Notes under the pieces: model-generated
Seen by the model: only the letters and a program-made list of their open reading frames with translations
Databases searched by the model: none
Told to the model about the DNA's origin: nothing
In this document: in pieces, positions 33,623-42,293 of the stretch
How positions within the stretch are numbered: the stretch's first letter is position 1
Layout: the number at the start of each line of letters is the position of its first letter
Program-made: the position numbers and the translations under genes
Source of the DNA: Arenibacter sp. F20364
GTDB taxonomy: Bacteria; Bacteroidota; Bacteroidia; Flavobacteriales; Flavobacteriaceae
NCBI RefSeq assembly: GCF_023015905.1
Contig: NZ_JALKBD010000032.1
Coordinates: forward strand, 1-50,490
Length of the DNA stretch: 50,490 nt
Reading direction: 5' to 3'

Positions 33623-34971
33623 ATTCCCAAAATAACCTTGGCGATGGAAAAATAAATCAGAATCCCGAAAATATCGTTACTAGTGGTTATAAACGGACCA
33701 GTGGCTATAGCGGGATCTATACCCCTTTTGTGTAGAAAAAGTGGTATAAAGGTACCTATAATCCCTGCTACCACGGTTACGGTGATCAAAGAAATGGAAA
33801 TGGCCAGGGAGGTAAGAAAACTTCCTTTCCACAGCCAAGTAAAAAATAAGAGTATAGACGCCAAAACCGACCCATTTAATAGTGCCAACAACATCTCTTT
33901 TATAAGCCTGCCGCCAATACTCCCCTTTAGATCGTCATTGGCCAAACCCTGTACCATGATGGCGCTGGATTGCACCCCGACATTACCGGCCATTGCCGCT
34001 ATTAAGGGTGTAAAGAAAAACAGCACCCCATAATCGCTCATCAGGGTCTCAAAGCCCCCCATGATAGCGGCGGCCCCTACACCTCCCAGAAGGCCAAGAA
34101 ACAACCAAGGCAATCTTGCCCGGGTCAGGTCCCAAATGCTGTCATCGGCCTCTACATCCTGGGAAATACCAGCTGCCAGTTGATAATCCTTTTCAGCTTC
34201 CTCCCTTATAACATCTACAATATCGTCTATAGTAATACGGCCTACCAATCTTCCAATTTCATCGACCACGGGAATGGCTTCCAAATCGTATTTGGACATA
34301 ATTTTGGCTACTTCCTCTGGTTTTTCATTAACGTTAACGGCATCTACCTTTGGAATATACACCTCGCTAATATGGGTCTTGGTAGAGGTGGTTAGTAAAT
34401 CTTTTAAAGAGAGACGCCCTTTAAGCTTGCCTTCATCATCTATCACGTATATGGAATGCACTCTGGTCACATTCTCTGCTTGTGCCCTCATTTCCTTAAC
34501 GCAGGTAAGTACGTTCCAATTCTCATTTACCTTGACCAGCTCCTTGGCCATAAGTCCGCCCGCAGAATTTTCATCATAGCGCAACAGATCCACAATATCC
34601 TTGGCGTGCTCCCTGTCCTCCAATTCGGAAATTACCTCTTGGACCATTTCTTTGGGCAATTCCCCTATGATATCAGCGGCATCATCGGTATCCAACTCGT
34701 TCAATTCCCCCGCAATTTCCTTTGCCGAAAGATTGGCAAGGATGGCCTCCCTAACATCCACATCCAATTCCGTAAGGGTTTCAGATGTTTTTACACTGTC
34801 TAGAAGTTTAATTAGATAGGTGGCATGATCTTCGTCCAATTCGTTGATAATCTCTGCCACATCCGCATAATGCACCTCAGCCAAGAGTGTGGACAATTGT
34901 CCGTCCTGCTGGTTGTCTATTAGCTGCTCAATTTCAGCTAAATATTCCTCGGTGAGTTTAAATGGTATCAT
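33619..34971 (-). CDS. mgtE: magnesium transporter MgtE
   Basis: A 450-residue MgtE-type Mg2+ channel. An N-terminal MgtE_N helical domain (residues about 1-125) is followed by paired CBS domains ([40 protein letters not shown]) that sense cytosolic Mg2+, then five membrane helices. The pore region contains [16 protein letters not shown] and the C-terminal [17 protein letters not shown] with the conserved Asp. The ATG at 34971 is preferred to a TTG at 34977. The gene overlaps rsmA by 14 bp, indicating coupling. The stop codon lies inside a GC-rich repeat unit. Confidence 0.94.
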   Translation of the reverse strand: MIPFKLTEEYLAEIEQLIDNQQDGQLSTLLAEVHYADVAEIINELDEDHATYLIKLLDSVKTSETLTELDVDVREAILANLSAKEIAGELNELDTDDAADIIGELPKEMVQEVISELEDREHAKDIVDLLRYDENSAGGLMAKELVKVNENWNVLTCVKEMRAQAENVTRVHSIYVIDDEGKLKGRLSLKDLLTTSTKTHISEVYIPKVDAVNVNEKPEEVAKIMSKYDLEAIPVVDEIGRLVGRITIDDIVDVIREEAEKDYQLAAGISQDVEADDSIWDLTRARLPWLFLGLLGGVGAAAIMGGFETLMSDYGVLFFFTPLIAAMAGNVGVQSSAIMVQGLANDDLKGSIGGRLIKEMLLALLNGSVLASILLFFTWLWKGSFLTSLAISISLITVTVVAGIIGTFIPLFLHKRGIDPAIATGPFITTSNDIFGILIYFSIAKVILGI

Positions 34972-35830
34972 TTGCAATCTTCTGTGTCAACGAAATGAAG
35001 TCCGCAACGCTCAATTGCTCCGGACGCAGGCCAAATATAGCATCTTCTTTAAGAACATCGGAAAGATTGAATGTTTTTAAACTGTTACGAATGGTCTTTC
35101 TCCGTTGGTTAAACGCGGCCTTTACAACCTGCCTGAACAGTCTTTCATCTACCTCCAAGTGTAAATTTTCCTTTCTGGTAAGTCGCAACACTCCGGACTG
35201 CACTTTGGGTGGTGGATCAAAAACTTGGGGAGAAACTGTAAATAAATATTCCGCGTCGTAAAATGCCTGTACCAATACGGAAAGTATCCCATAGGCTTTA
35301 CTTCCTTCCTTTTCACAAATCCTTTCGGCCACCTCTTTTTGGAACATCCCGGTGAATTCTGGAATTTGATCCTTAAATTCCAACATCTTAAAAACGATCT
35401 GCGTAGAAATATTATACGGAAAATTCCCGGTAATGGCGAACTGCTCGTCCCCAAAAAGGGTCCATAGGTCATATTTTAAAAAATCGGCCTCCAAAACCTT
35501 AAACTCGCCTTTGCGCTGCATTAGCTTGTTGTGCTCCAGCGGGAAACTATGTTTTAGGTAAATGATGGATTCCTCGTCCAGATCCATAGCTACCAAATCG
35601 ATATCCTTTTCCAATAAATATTTGGTGAGCACACCCGTTCCCGGACCTATTTCCAAAACATTTCGGTACCCCTCAAAAGTTAAAGTCTCCCCAATTTTTC
35701 GTGCAACGGCCTCATCTTTCAAAAAATGTTGTCCTAAATGTTTTTTTGCTTTCACCGGACTTTCCTCCTGCCAGGGTCTATTGAACTTTTCCTTTTTGGA
35801 ATGAAAGGATTTTTTTCCTTTTTTGCTCAT
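34958..35830 (-). CDS. rsmA: 16S rRNA (adenine1518/1519-N6)-dimethyltransferase
   Basis: A 290-residue KsgA/RsmA enzyme that dimethylates two adjacent adenosines near the 3' end of 16S rRNA. AdoMet motif I is [15 protein letters not shown] (about residues 60-74). The catalytic motif IV is NFPYNIS (about 136-142). [21 protein letters not shown] is the family N-terminus, preceded by about 26 basic residues seen in Bacteroidota forms. It sits between DUF4286 and mgtE in a conserved minus-strand cluster, with a 16-bp gap upstream. Confidence 0.96.
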   Translation of the reverse strand: MSKKGKKSFHSKKEKFNRPWQEESPVKAKKHLGQHFLKDEAVARKIGETLTFEGYRNVLEIGPGTGVLTKYLLEKDIDLVAMDLDEESIIYLKHSFPLEHNKLMQRKGEFKVLEADFLKYDLWTLFGDEQFAITGNFPYNISTQIVFKMLEFKDQIPEFTGMFQKEVAERICEKEGSKAYGILSVLVQAFYDAEYLFTVSPQVFDPPPKVQSGVLRLTRKENLHLEVDERLFRQVVKAAFNQRRKTIRNSLKTFNLSDVLKEDAIFGLRPEQLSVADFISLTQKIANDTI

Positions 35831-35846
35831 GGCGCTGCGTATTTAA

Positions 35847-36158
35847 TTAATGTTCGCTAATGATCGCCAACTCTGTCCTAAAGGCAACAAACTTGCCAGC
35901 AAAGAGTTCCATCACTTTTTTACGCAGTCTTTCTGCATCTTCGGCGTAATATTTTTGAAGGGTTTCTTTGGAATCGGTGGTATATTGAATGGAATAGGTA
36001 ATTCCTCCCATCTCCTCCTCCACCAAAACTTGAGACATTAGAGCCTTGGTAAACTTTCCTGTTTCCAACATCTCGGGGATATGGACCTCCTTCATCCAGG
36101 ACAGCCACTGTCCCTGGATCGATTCTTCAATATTCATGGTAACATTGTAAATATACAT
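35847..36158 (-). CDS. DUF4286 family protein
   Basis: A 103-residue small protein. YIYNVTMNIEESIQGQWLSWMKEVHIPEMLETGKF followed by YSIQYTTDSKETLQKYYAEDAERLRKKVMELFAGKFVAFRTEL matches DUF4286, a dimeric alpha-beta-barrel-like fold of unknown function. It nearly always sits next to rsmA in Bacteroidota, so a link to ribosome maturation or membrane homeostasis is possible but unproven. It is 16 bp from rsmA and about 67 bp from the TPR gene. Confidence 0.87.
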   Translation of the reverse strand: MYIYNVTMNIEESIQGQWLSWMKEVHIPEMLETGKFTKALMSQVLVEEEMGGITYSIQYTTDSKETLQKYYAEDAERLRKKVMELFAGKFVAFRTELAIISEH

Positions 36159-36225
36159 GCTTCGTCATTGCATTCCCAAACGGGAATATTTATATTCATT
36201 TTTGGATGGACCAAGGCATTGGACA

Positions 36226-38010
36226 TTAATTAATACTGTCTCCTCGCAACATCCTGAAATTCCTTCTTGCCAGTGGAAAAAAGTAACTATCCTGATAGTT
36301 ATAGATAATTTTCTCGTAATGCGCCTTGGCCTTTTCAGGCTGCTCCAGGATGTTACGATACAATTCCGCCAGGGCAAAATTGGCATCATCGGCCAAAATA
36401 TCGTTGGCATAGAATTCCACTATTTTAAGGTAGTTAAATTCTGCCTTTTCATAATCCTTTAATTCGATTAAAATTTGTGCCTGTTTTAAAAGTGCCTCAT
36501 CCTCAATTTTTTCCCCCTTATGATTTTGGAGGATATCCTCCAATAGTTCTACAGCATCTTTCTTTTTATTTTGATAGGCCAAAAAATCGGCACGGGCGTA
36601 CTTCTTTAAAGCTGTTTGGGTAGAATCTTCCAATGAGTTATCGGATATCAATAGGCTTAATTGCATAGCGTCATTGGCAATCAATTGCGAGGTAGACCCC
36701 CTAAGTATCTTCAATTGCGTTAATGCCCAATCGAAATCCCCTTTGTAAAAACTAGTTTGCGCCACCTTAAAACGGGCATCCTGACCAAGGACATCATTTT
36801 TTAAATCCTTCTGGATCTGGGAAAAATAGATCAATGCCTGATTAAACTTCCTATCATATACCAAAATATCGCCCAAAGTACTTTTAATGTACGATTTGCT
36901 ATAATTATTCAAAGGCAACTCCAAGCTTTGATTTAGTATCCCAATGGCAGGCTCGGGAGTGTTTTTTTTGAAGGTTAAAAATTTGGCGTAAGCTATTTGC
37001 AGCTGCAAAGTTTCCATGGCATAACCATGAACCTCTATTAAGGCATCAAACTTAGCCTGAACCCTGTCCAAAACCTTGTCATCGGTGTCCATTAAATCTA
37101 TCTCTATAAGGTTTAGCTGGGCATCCAAGGCCACTACGGAATCGGAAGTGTTTTGGGAAATATATTCAAATACTTCCTTTGCCGTATCCACATCCTGTTC
37201 CTCCAAAGCCAATTTTCCCAATCCCTGCAAACGTTGCAATGACATCTCCCCGCCCCTTTTGTAAATTGCCTTTTCTTGGTTAAAGGCACTTTTAAACTGC
37301 TTTTGCTGCACAAAGAGCCAACTCAACAATTCGTTCCATAGGGTATCAGGGGCTCTTTGGGCATTCTGAAGCAATACCTTTTTGAATTTTTGGTTATTCG
37401 GGTTTTCGGCATCCGAACTAATGAAATCGTTGATATTGCGCAGCACATTTGCCTGGGAGGCCCTGCCTTCACTTATCAATTTCAAATAGGATTCATACAT
37501 TTGCTCAATATTCCCCTGTTCACCGTATATCCTGGCCTTTTGAAAATTATAATCCAATTGGGGGTTTAGCTCCATAGCTATGGAATACGCCTTTATGGCA
37601 TAATCCAATAGGGCATATTTTTGAAACCTATATCCAAGGCCATAACCAAAATTGGGGTTTTCATTTATTTTTTGGAGTGCTGCTTCGTAATACTCGGTTG
37701 CCTTTTCCGGAAGATCCTGCAAGGTATAATTATACCCTAGCTCAATCAGCATGGTAGGGTAAATATTCTGTTCCCTAACGGCCTTCAACAAAAACTCCTC
37801 TGCCTTATCGTACTGCTCCAATTGCTGATAACAAGCTATAAGACCTTCCCCATAGTCTGTCCGCATAGGGTTTTTGTCAACCAACTTCTTATAAAAGACC
37901 AAGGCTTTCTCAAACTCGCCATCCTCGAAATACTGTTTCGCCAAGAAATCTTCCTGGGAAACCACGGATTGGCTACATAAGCAGAGAAAGATGAAAAGAA
38001 ATAGTCGCAA
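36226..38010 (-). CDS. secreted tetratricopeptide repeat protein
   Basis: A 594-residue protein. A signal peptide is clear (RLFLFIFLCLCSQSVVSQ). The rest is serial helix-turn-helix TPR units throughout, for example YFEDGEFEKALVFYKKLVDKNP and AEEFLLKAVREQNI, with later units such as YDRKFNQALIYFSQI and DYEKAEFNYLKIVEFY. TPR proteins form protein-binding scaffolds, here periplasmic or outer-membrane attached. The start is a TTG at 38008-38010: no in-frame ATG exists before the signal peptide, and the upstream frame closes with a TGA 4 codons earlier. A -7 box (TATCTTTG, minus strand) lies at 38024-38031. Confidence 0.87.
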   Translation of the reverse strand: MRLFLFIFLCLCSQSVVSQEDFLAKQYFEDGEFEKALVFYKKLVDKNPMRTDYGEGLIACYQQLEQYDKAEEFLLKAVREQNIYPTMLIELGYNYTLQDLPEKATEYYEAALQKINENPNFGYGLGYRFQKYALLDYAIKAYSIAMELNPQLDYNFQKARIYGEQGNIEQMYESYLKLISEGRASQANVLRNINDFISSDAENPNNQKFKKVLLQNAQRAPDTLWNELLSWLFVQQKQFKSAFNQEKAIYKRGGEMSLQRLQGLGKLALEEQDVDTAKEVFEYISQNTSDSVVALDAQLNLIEIDLMDTDDKVLDRVQAKFDALIEVHGYAMETLQLQIAYAKFLTFKKNTPEPAIGILNQSLELPLNNYSKSYIKSTLGDILVYDRKFNQALIYFSQIQKDLKNDVLGQDARFKVAQTSFYKGDFDWALTQLKILRGSTSQLIANDAMQLSLLISDNSLEDSTQTALKKYARADFLAYQNKKKDAVELLEDILQNHKGEKIEDEALLKQAQILIELKDYEKAEFNYLKIVEFYANDILADDANFALAELYRNILEQPEKAKAHYEKIIYNYQDSYFFPLARRNFRMLRGDSIN

Positions 38011-38023
38011 GGGGTCTTTTTTT

Positions 38024-38031
38024 CAAAGATA
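38024..38031 (-). promoter_or_regulatory. -7 element of TPR gene
   Basis: TATCTTTG on the minus strand matches TAnnTTTG. It lies 13 bp before the TTG start, leaving a leader of only a few nucleotides. No -33 TTG is visible at normal spacing. Confidence 0.45.
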
Positions 38032-38226
38032 CACAGAATGTAGAAAGTGGACGTTAAGGGTATGGCAAAGAATCGACAACACCCCCAAAAACACAGTTTA
38101 TATGATATTTTGGTGATTATAAGGTCCAAATTAAAACAACCGGCCCCATACCCCCACGACCTCATTGGTCTTAAAAAGGATACAGGAAATTATAATAAAA
38201 TGTCAACGCCTTCTTGAATAAAAGCT

Positions 38227-39498
38227 TTAGTCTATCTTATCAAAACCAGTATAGGGTATAAGGACTTCGGGAATTTGGATTCCGTTCTCGGTCTGATAAT
38301 TTTCCAATATTCCGGCCAATACCCTGGGCAGTGCCAAAGAGCTCCCGTTTAAAGTGTGTGCCAATTGACTTTTCCCGTTCCCGTCCTTATAGCGCAATTT
38401 CAACCTGTTTGCCTGATAGGCTTCAAAATTGGAGACCGAACTAATTTCCAACCATCGATCTTGGGCCGTGGAAAATACCTCAAAATCGAAGGTGAGGGCA
38501 GAAGTAAAACCTAAATCCCCTCCACAAAGACGCAATATCCTATATGGCAATTTAAGTTCTCTCAGAATATTCTTTACATGCGCTACCATGCCATCCAGGG
38601 CTTCGTATGATTTAGATGGATGTTCCACCCGTACTATTTCTACCTTATCAAATTGATGCAAGCGGTTTAGTCCACGTACATGGGCCCCATAACTCCCAGC
38701 CTCCCTTCTAAAACAAGGAGTATAGGCGGTATGGGTAATGGGAAAATCGCCCTCGTTTAAAATAACGTCCCTAAAAATATTGGTTACTGGCACTTCGGCC
38801 GTAGGAATCAGGTAGAGATCATCTTCCCCTACGTGATACATTTGTCCTTCCTTATCGGGCAACTGACCCGTACCATAACCCGAAGTCTCATTTACCAAAT
38901 GTGGCACTTGAATCTCATTATACCCAGCGGCTGCATTCCTATCCAAAAAGTAAGAAATTAATGCCCTTTGTAATCGAGCCCCCTTACCCTTGTACACTGG
39001 AAATCCAGCACCAGCAATCTTTACTCCAAGTTCAAAATCTATGATATCATATTTTTTTGCCAATTCCCAATGTGGAAGTGCCCCTTCGATGAGGGCAGGA
39101 ATGTCCCCTTCCCTGTACACCTCTTCATTATCCTCTTCTGTGCTACCTGCCGGCACCGATGTATGTGGAACATTTGGAATTTGGTAAAGTAAATTTTGCA
39201 AATCGGCTGCTGTTGCGGTCAAAGCCTCGTTCAAATCCTTGGACTCCTCCTTTAGACTTCCTGTGCGCTCCTTTAAGACGTTGGCCTCTGCAGCCTTCCC
39301 ACTTTTATAAAGAGCGCCGATTTCCTTTGAAATACTATTGGATTCGGCAAGTGTATTATCCAGTCTCGCTTGCAGGGATCGTCGTTTTTCATCCAATTGA
39401 AGTACGTTTTCAATAAGTGGAAGGGCTTCGATATTACGCTTTTTTAAAGCCTCAACAATTTGTTCCTTATCCTCACGGATAGCCTGTAACTGCAACAT
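38227..39498 (-). CDS. serS: serine-tRNA ligase
   Basis: A 423-residue class II synthetase. Residues 1-105 form the tRNA-binding coiled coil (VLQLDEKRRSLQARLDNTLAESNSISKEIG). Catalytic motif 2 is PCFRREAGSYGAHVRGLNRLHQFDKVE and motif 3 is NGSSLALPRVLAGILENYQ. All catalytic blocks are intact and the length is standard. A -7 box (TAAATTTG, minus strand, 39518-39525) sits 20 bp before the ATG. It heads the minus-strand cluster that continues with the TPR, DUF4286, rsmA and mgtE genes, although the TPR gene appears to have its own promoter. Confidence 0.97.
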   Translation of the reverse strand: MLQLQAIREDKEQIVEALKKRNIEALPLIENVLQLDEKRRSLQARLDNTLAESNSISKEIGALYKSGKAAEANVLKERTGSLKEESKDLNEALTATAADLQNLLYQIPNVPHTSVPAGSTEEDNEEVYREGDIPALIEGALPHWELAKKYDIIDFELGVKIAGAGFPVYKGKGARLQRALISYFLDRNAAAGYNEIQVPHLVNETSGYGTGQLPDKEGQMYHVGEDDLYLIPTAEVPVTNIFRDVILNEGDFPITHTAYTPCFRREAGSYGAHVRGLNRLHQFDKVEIVRVEHPSKSYEALDGMVAHVKNILRELKLPYRILRLCGGDLGFTSALTFDFEVFSTAQDRWLEISSVSNFEAYQANRLKLRYKDGNGKSQLAHTLNGSSLALPRVLAGILENYQTENGIQIPEVLIPYTGFDKID

Positions 39499-39586
39499 TT
39501 TTTTGAATTTTATCGTGCAAATTTAACATAATCTTCGGATTTTCGGCATAATTTTAGCCTAGATATAATATGTAATTGGAAAAGCC

Positions 39587-39967
39587 ATGGTATTTGAACA
39601 CATCGCCATTAACGTAAAAAACATCAAGGACATTAAGGAATGGTACGTTGTCAATGTGGGGTTAAATGTAGCTATTGAACAAACAGAAGCTCCTTTTATG
39701 ACCTTTTTGAAAGACTCAACAGGACGGGTAATCCTTGAACTTTACCATAGACCGGACGAAGAAATTACAGATTTCAAAACAAAACATCCACTTACTTTCC
39801 ATTTGGCATTTGTTTCCCAAAATGCTGAAAAAGATAAGATTAGGTTATTGGACAAAGGAGCCAGTTTTGTTGAGGAAATAAAAAAGGAAGACGGCAGTCA
39901 TTTGGTGATGCTTCGAGACCCATGGGGTATGCCACTTCAACTTTGCCACAGGGCAAAGCCCTATTAG
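39587..39967 (+). CDS. VOC family protein (glyoxalase/bleomycin-resistance fold)
   Basis: A 126-residue single-module VOC protein. FEHIAINVKNIKDIKEWYVVNVGLNV is the first beta-alpha-beta-beta unit; ILELYHRPDE and LTFHLAFVSQNAEKDKIRLL the middle; and MLRDPWGMPLQLCHRAKP the end. Metal-ligand candidates are the first His (H5), E49 and the second-half His. The substrate is unknown; relatives include glyoxalases, dioxygenases and epimerases. It is divergent from serS and convergent with the HTTM gene, which ends 26 bp away. It differs from the broken VOC gene at 32026. Confidence 0.87.
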   Translation: MVFEHIAINVKNIKDIKEWYVVNVGLNVAIEQTEAPFMTFLKDSTGRVILELYHRPDEEITDFKTKHPLTFHLAFVSQNAEKDKIRLLDKGASFVEEIKKEDGSHLVMLRDPWGMPLQLCHRAKPY

Positions 39968-39993
39968 GACATTTACCCCATTGCACTCTTTAA

Positions 39994-41313
39994 CTATTCT
40001 TTAAGTTGGGAGGGCAATATCCAATCGTTATGCCCAAAATAGTTCCAGGACACACTGCCAAGGTCAATTTTTGGGTCAGTAAATTCTTGGTATGGCTTTC
40101 CATTGACACTTACCCTAGAATTTACAAAAACCGAGATATCTTCCCCCTTTTCCGCGTATTCCCGTTTTAATCGTTGTGCAAACTGCCACATAAAATCTGG
40201 ATAGGATTTAATTTTACTTTTTTGTCCCCTTGTTAAATAATCGTCCAAATTCACCAGATAAGAATTTCCGGAGGTACGGTTGACGATTCTAAACGATGTA
40301 ATTCCAGTCCTACTCCGCAACATCATTCTCCAACTCAACCTATGCCCTTCCTCTGTCCATAATACATCGTCCTTTATAAAATAATGCCTTACAGGCAGCC
40401 CTAATTGTATCAGAAAATATACTAACAACAACCCTATAACCAAGTTTTTATTGGTTGGAACTTTGATATCCTCTTGACAATAAGGTTCCTTTTTTCTAAA
40501 AAATATTTTCCGGATGGTCTCCGGCTCAAAGAAAAATACAGTGAACGCCAATGCCAAATAAGGAAAAATTCCAATTTGAAAAACTATGGAATTGAACAAA
40601 TGAAAGAATATTGCTGCAAAAAAAGCCCATTTACGGGTTGGTTTCCACAAAAGGGAAGGCACAATCAATAAATCAAAAAGAATACCTGAAACACCTACAA
40701 AACTATGCAACCAAGGTTGTTGTAACAATCCCCCAATTAAAGGGTATTCCTCTTTCCTTTTAAAAAGAATTTCTATAATACTGAAATCCAACCAATCCCC
40801 ATACAATTTTGCTAAAGAAGCATAGGTATAGACAATAAGCAATTGTAAAACTATGGCCCATTTGATATAAGCGGACATATGGTTGGCCTTTATGGACGGA
40901 TTTAATTTGGCATCCAAGGAACAATTCCTATTTGCCGGCAAAAAAGCCATTATCAATGCAATTAGCACCAGTAGGTAATAATGATTGTTGTAGGCTGTCT
41001 TTTGCATAAGGTACACGGCAGTCCAAAGCAGCGTAAAGGCAAGGGTGCTAAATCGGTACTTATATCCCAGGGCTATACAAATACCCAAGGTCCCCATGAC
41101 CAAAAAATACAAATACATACCTGGTCCGGGCAATGGCTGTAACCAATCGAAGCCAATGAAATTAAAGGTAAATTCCGGATCCACTAGATTTTTTTTGACC
41201 CAGCCCGTAGCAATGGCCCCATAGCATTCAAGGCTTATCAGAATGCCAAAAAATATCCTGAAAATTAGGAGTGGACTATTATCGATTTGCTTAAAAAGAA
41301 ACCGATCCAACAT
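39994..41313 (-). CDS. HTTM-domain membrane protein (gamma-carboxylase-like)
   Basis: A 439-residue polytopic membrane protein. The N-terminal half has several helices opening with LLIFRIFFGILISLECYGAIATGWV, and contains YLMQKTAYNNHYYLLVLIALIMAF and YIKWAIVLQLLIVYTYASLAKLYGDWL, which mark the HTTM domain shared with vertebrate vitamin K-dependent gamma-glutamyl carboxylase. The C-terminal part, from about residue 330, is soluble (DDVLWTEEGHRLSWRMMLRSRTG; VNGKPYQEFTDPKIDLGSVSWN). Carboxylase activity in bacteria is unproven and most organisms lack known substrates. It abuts ribF, with no gap between the two. Confidence 0.87.
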   Translation of the reverse strand: MLDRFLFKQIDNSPLLIFRIFFGILISLECYGAIATGWVKKNLVDPEFTFNFIGFDWLQPLPGPGMYLYFLVMGTLGICIALGYKYRFSTLAFTLLWTAVYLMQKTAYNNHYYLLVLIALIMAFLPANRNCSLDAKLNPSIKANHMSAYIKWAIVLQLLIVYTYASLAKLYGDWLDFSIIEILFKRKEEYPLIGGLLQQPWLHSFVGVSGILFDLLIVPSLLWKPTRKWAFFAAIFFHLFNSIVFQIGIFPYLALAFTVFFFEPETIRKIFFRKKEPYCQEDIKVPTNKNLVIGLLLVYFLIQLGLPVRHYFIKDDVLWTEEGHRLSWRMMLRSRTGITSFRIVNRTSGNSYLVNLDDYLTRGQKSKIKSYPDFMWQFAQRLKREYAEKGEDISVFVNSRVSVNGKPYQEFTDPKIDLGSVSWNYFGHNDWILPSQLKE

Positions 41314-42240
41314 TTATTTGGAAATTATAAAGAGGGAGGTCTCCCGATCTTTTTTTAACTGTGCCTTGAGGGCTTCAATGGAATTGAACTTTTGTTCGTC
41401 CCTTATACGTTCAATAACATCGATCTGAATTTTCTTCCCATAAAGATCCCGATCAAAATCGAAGAAATTTATTTCTATACTTTTCGCCTTTCCCTCCACG
41501 GTTGGATTAAAGCCGATGTTCATCATGCCAAAAACGGTCTTTCCATCCATTATACTGCTCACCACATATACCCCGTTCTTGGGAATTAGCTTGTATTCTT
41601 CAGGAATGGATAAATTGGCTGTGGGAAAATCCAATTTTCGTCCCAATCCCTTTCCCTTTACAATGCTCCCAGTGAGCATATAATTATATCCCAAGTACAT
41701 ATTGGCGGTTTTCATATCTCCCTCCTCCAAGGCTTTCCTAATTTTTGTTGAACTCACGGAAACATCATCAACTTCCTGGGCCGAAATCTCTTCCACCTCA
41801 AAGTCCAACGCATTTCCAAAGGCCACCAAATCCTTTATGTTGGCATTCCTATTTCTCCCAAACCTATGATCGTAACCAATAATAATTTTCTTGGTCTTTA
41901 AATCATTGACCAAAATATCCCGGACAAATTGCGTCGCCGATAGGCGGGAAAATTCTTTGGTAAATGGGTGTACTATTAAATAATCGATCCCTATTTCCTC
42001 CAAAATTTTGATTTTCTCATCAATGGTATTCAAAAGCTTTATCGATACATCTTTTTGAAGTACCATTCTAGGATGGGGGAAAAAAGTGAGTACTGTGGAT
42101 TTCAACTCCAGCACTTTGGCATTATTTATGAGACGTTCCAATATTTTACGATGACCAATATGCACCCCATCAAAAGTGCCAATGGTAATGGCAGTAGGGT
42201 GCGCTTTATCGTAATTGGAGATGCTTTGAACTGTTATCAC
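41314..42240 (-). CDS. ribF: bifunctional riboflavin kinase/FMN adenylyltransferase
   Basis: A 308-residue enzyme making FMN then FAD. The N-terminal nucleotidyltransferase contains ITIGTFDGVHIGHRKIL (the TFDGVHxGH motif) and KKIIIGYDHRFGRNR. The C-terminal kinase domain contains GRKLDFPTANLSI, MMNIGFNPTVEG and IEINFFDFDRDLYG. The usual start aligns with the GTG at 42238-42240 (VITVQSISNYDKAHP). A TTG at 42324 would add 28 residues and overlap the divergent metallopeptidase gene. The stop is directly followed by the HTTM gene start, so both are probably co-transcribed. Confidence 0.94.
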   Translation of the reverse strand: MITVQSISNYDKAHPTAITIGTFDGVHIGHRKILERLINNAKVLELKSTVLTFFPHPRMVLQKDVSIKLLNTIDEKIKILEEIGIDYLIVHPFTKEFSRLSATQFVRDILVNDLKTKKIIIGYDHRFGRNRNANIKDLVAFGNALDFEVEEISAQEVDDVSVSSTKIRKALEEGDMKTANMYLGYNYMLTGSIVKGKGLGRKLDFPTANLSIPEEYKLIPKNGVYVVSSIMDGKTVFGMMNIGFNPTVEGKAKSIEINFFDFDRDLYGKKIQIDVIERIRDEQKFNSIEALKAQLKKDRETSLFIISK

Positions 42241-42244
42241 AAAC

Positions 42245-42271
42245 TTGGAATAATAAAAAAACTTATCTTTG
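42245..42271 (+). promoter_or_regulatory. promoter of secreted metallopeptidase
   Basis: TTG (42245-42247) and TATCTTTG (42264-42271) are 16 bp apart, close to the Bacteroidota consensus. The ATG follows 22 bp downstream at 42294. The site lies within 10 bp of the ribF GTG start, in a compact divergent region. Confidence 0.6.
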
Positions 42272-42293
42272 AGTTTGTACAAAAACCCGCTTG

